Shown here: positions 22,111-22,403 of the stretch, piece by piece
How positions within the stretch are numbered: the first letter of the stretch is position 1
Layout: every line of letters starts with the position of its first letter
From: Rhodocollybia butyracea
Lineage: Eukaryota > Basidiomycota > Agaricomycetes > Agaricales > Omphalotaceae
Assembly (NCBI GenBank): GCA_015501585.1
Contig: JADNRY010000889.1
Coordinates: 1 to 22,403 of the forward strand
Reading direction: 5' to 3'
DNA length: 22,403 nt
Made by a program: the position numbers and the translations under genes
Notes under the pieces: model-generated
Told to the model about the DNA's origin: nothing
Database searches by the model: none
Seen by the model: the letters and a program-made list of their open reading frames with translations, nothing else

Positions 22111-22403
22111 ATGCTCAACATCCGCTATCTCATCGTCCCACTAACCATATCCCTAGTTTATGGAGCCGTGTTAGGTCCCAGAGACAGCCCGTTCGTCTCG
22201 TTAGATGCAGCTCAACCTATTTCACCCATCGCCTTTGCGAGCACGGCCTCGAACGACGTACTATGGGGCTCCGATAGTCCTCCCTCCGTACCAAAACCAT
22301 TCCGAGGAACCACTGGAGCCTCCGTTCAAGGGCCTGATAATGTTCCTTTGGACTTGCAGAACCCAGATCTTCTTGCGCCTCCGAGTACGGATAATGGCGA
22401 CCT
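22111..22403 (+). CDS. Oxalate decarboxylase (secreted bicupin), N-terminal part
   Basis: Open from the ATG at 22111 to the end of the window, 97 codons without a stop; the cupin domains lie outside. The product starts with a signal peptide (MLNIRYLIVPLTISLVYGAV). A Ser/Pro-rich propeptide-like region follows, with NDVLWGSDS, and then LDLQNPDLLAPPSTDNG, the segment that precedes the first cupin domain in basidiomycete oxalate decarboxylases. These enzymes convert oxalate to formate and carbon dioxide with manganese in the cell wall or periplasm and let wood- and litter-decay fungi control oxalate. The call rests on this N-terminal motif alone, since no metal ligand is inside the window. The gene is divergent from the HAM1-like gene. 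No intron is evident in this first stretch. Confidence 0.78.
   Translation, partial: MLNIRYLIVPLTISLVYGAVLGPRDSPFVSLDAAQPISPIAFASTASNDVLWGSDSPPSVPKPFRGTTGASVQGPDNVPLDLQNPDLLAPPSTDNGD

Overview
The window reads as nuclear DNA of a filamentous basidiomycete, most likely an Agaricomycete. Genes are closely packed and cut by many introns of about 45-65 bases, often with a CTAAC/CTRAC-like branch site. The families present are typical of that group: a DUF2235 (Tle1-like) hydrolase, fungal ACOT13-like thioesterases, an arylsulfotransferase, a HAM1-like protein and an oxalate decarboxylase. I assigned taxonomy and families from remembered family motifs, without any search.

Layout: (1) 1-1434 (+), 3' part of a DUF2235 hydrolase with two frame breaks. 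(2) 1917-2657 (+), small four-helix MARVEL-like membrane protein. (3) 3203-4062 (+), Naa10/Ard1 N-terminal acetyltransferase. (4, 5) 4280-5109 and 5228-6032 (both -), tandem paralogous acyl-CoA thioesterases. (6) 6652-8014 (-), GFO/IDH/MocA oxidoreductase, divergent across about 770 bases from (7) 8786-11407 (+), a 20-exon GH1 beta-glucosidase. (8) 11711-12292 (-), short HABP4/Stm1-like protein. (9) 12506-14481 (-), secreted arylsulfotransferase-like protein. (10) 14784-16121 (-), THEM6-like hotdog protein. (11) 16715-17189 (-), paralogue of (8). (12) 17778-21409 (-), HAM1-like protein. (13) 22111 to the end (+), start of a secreted oxalate decarboxylase. I saw no tRNA, rRNA, transposase or CRISPR array.

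Most genes are household or metabolic and do not form an obvious pathway cluster. GH1 and the oxidoreductase share an intergenic region; two thioesterases and one HABP4-like pair show local duplication.

Two cross-cutting patterns stand out. First, conserved motifs are repeatedly encoded on internal microexons of 13-22 bases, found in five genes, with GC-AG introns and one apparent GA-AG intron nearby. Second, four genes (DUF2235, arylsulfotransferase, THEM6-like, HAM1-like) carry single-base indels that break otherwise well conserved frames, about 18-20 in all, while the genes from 1.9 to 12.3 kb are free of them. Splice sites and motifs around the indels are intact, so uncorrected sequencing error is at least as likely as gene decay. 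I found no convincing new multi-gene system; the microexon architecture is the strongest unusual signal.
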